Origin: an uncultured Rhodospirillales bacterium
Lineage (GTDB): Bacteria > Pseudomonadota > Alphaproteobacteria > Rhodospirillales > Defluviicoccaceae
Assembly: GCA_937127205.1 (NCBI GenBank)
Contig: CAKZLS010000284.1
Coordinates: 1 to 5,761 of the forward strand
Direction: 5' to 3'
DNA: 5,761 bases
Position numbers and translations under genes: made by a program. Below the pieces are notes generated by a model. It had not been told where the DNA came from, did not search any database, and was given only the letters and a program-made list of their open reading frames with translations. Positions 5,410-5,761 of the stretch are shown one piece after another; the stretch's first letter is position 1, and each line of letters opens with the position of its first letter.

Positions 5410-5761
5410 TCAAATCTGCAGGCGGGACGCGATAACGTCGGTGGTGTCTTCGGGATGGGCGAGTAGGGCGGCAATGCCCGCGCGCACCCCGGCGGCGGCG
5501 GTGTCAACCGACATGCTGGGGGCGCCCAGGTTTTGTTCCAACGCCGCCACCTCGGGCAGGTGAGGCAGGTGCACCCAGCCCGCCGGAATATCCGGACCCT
5601 CGAGCGCGAGATGGTGGAGGATGCCGTACATGAGGTGATTGCAGCAGAACGTCCCGGCCGCGTCCGAAATATCCGACGGAACGCCGGCGTCGCGCATCGC
5701 CCGGACCATGGCGCGGATCGGCAGCGTGGCGCGGTAGGCCGCCGGACCGTCCGGCGCGGTC
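5410..5761 (-). CDS. pcp: Pyroglutamyl-peptidase I, C-terminal part (runs off right edge)
   Basis: The frame is open from the right edge to the TGA at 5412-5410, giving 116 residues. It enters with TAPDGPAAYRATLPIRAMVR, which matches the middle of pyrrolidone-carboxylate peptidases, so the true start is outside the window and the ATG at 5709 is internal. The enzyme removes N-terminal pyroglutamate from peptides in the cytoplasm. The catalytic cysteine is the second Cys of DAAGTFCCNHLMYGILH (codon 5643-5641). The catalytic histidine is in GWVHLPHLPE (codon 5571-5569). The catalytic glutamate would lie in the missing N-terminal part. The usual motif is AGTFVCN or AGTYVCN, so the adjacent extra Cys is a small oddity. 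The CMD-family gene follows after 80 bp on the same strand. Confidence 0.93.
   Translation of the reverse strand, partial: TAPDGPAAYRATLPIRAMVRAMRDAGVPSDISDAAGTFCCNHLMYGILHHLALEGPDIPAGWVHLPHLPEVAALEQNLGAPSMSVDTAAAGVRAGIAALLAHPEDTTDVIASRLQI

Noticed and set aside
4104..5507. A 467-codon reading that would fuse an N-terminal extension to tag
   Set aside because: The first ~263 residues are an out-of-frame reading of the CMD-family gene and end of pcp, Arg/Pro-rich and not protein-like. The genuine Tag protein starts near 4718 with a ribosome site.

Overview
The window looks like chromosomal DNA from a GC-rich alphaproteobacterium. The Rieske protein has the length, twin-arginine anchor and C-terminal signature of alphaproteobacterial cytochrome bc1 subunits, and the other products fit the same group. 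Assignment to the Rhodospirillales or a neighbouring order is only an inference from how the Rieske protein reads. I see no insertion sequence, phage gene, CRISPR array, tRNA or rRNA. Most of the window is ordinary housekeeping and accessory metabolism.

Left part, minus strand: the 5' end of a small unrecognised gene (1-199) runs off the left edge. Upstream of it is a two-gene unit, a ribbon-helix-helix DNA-binding protein (1784-2203) followed 29 bp later by a polyhydroxybutyrate-depolymerase-family esterase (405-1754). A clear promoter and operator-like site precede the regulator: a TTGACA box, and a perfect 16-bp palindrome plus a repeated half-site lying over the -10 box. That arrangement predicts autorepression and control of the esterase. 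Further upstream, same strand, is an exported protein of unknown function (2308-2886).

Middle, 2887-3450: a 564-bp divergent gap. It is AT-rich on its left side, contains a perfect 9+3+9 inverted repeat and has no convincing gene. It leads into petA (3451-4005, plus strand), the Rieske iron-sulfur subunit of cytochrome bc1. petB and petC do not follow, so petA appears detached from the usual petABC operon.

Right part, minus strand and convergent with petA: a likely co-transcribed run of pcp (pyroglutamyl-peptidase I, running off the right edge), a carboxymuconolactone-decarboxylase/AhpD-fold protein (4736-5329), and tag (3-methyladenine-DNA glycosylase I, 4104-4718). The last two genes are 17 bp apart. 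Their products have no obvious shared pathway.

The observations most worth following up are the regulator-esterase pair with its readable operator, the isolated petA with its long structured leader, and the exported unknown protein. Nothing here clearly amounts to a wholly new system.
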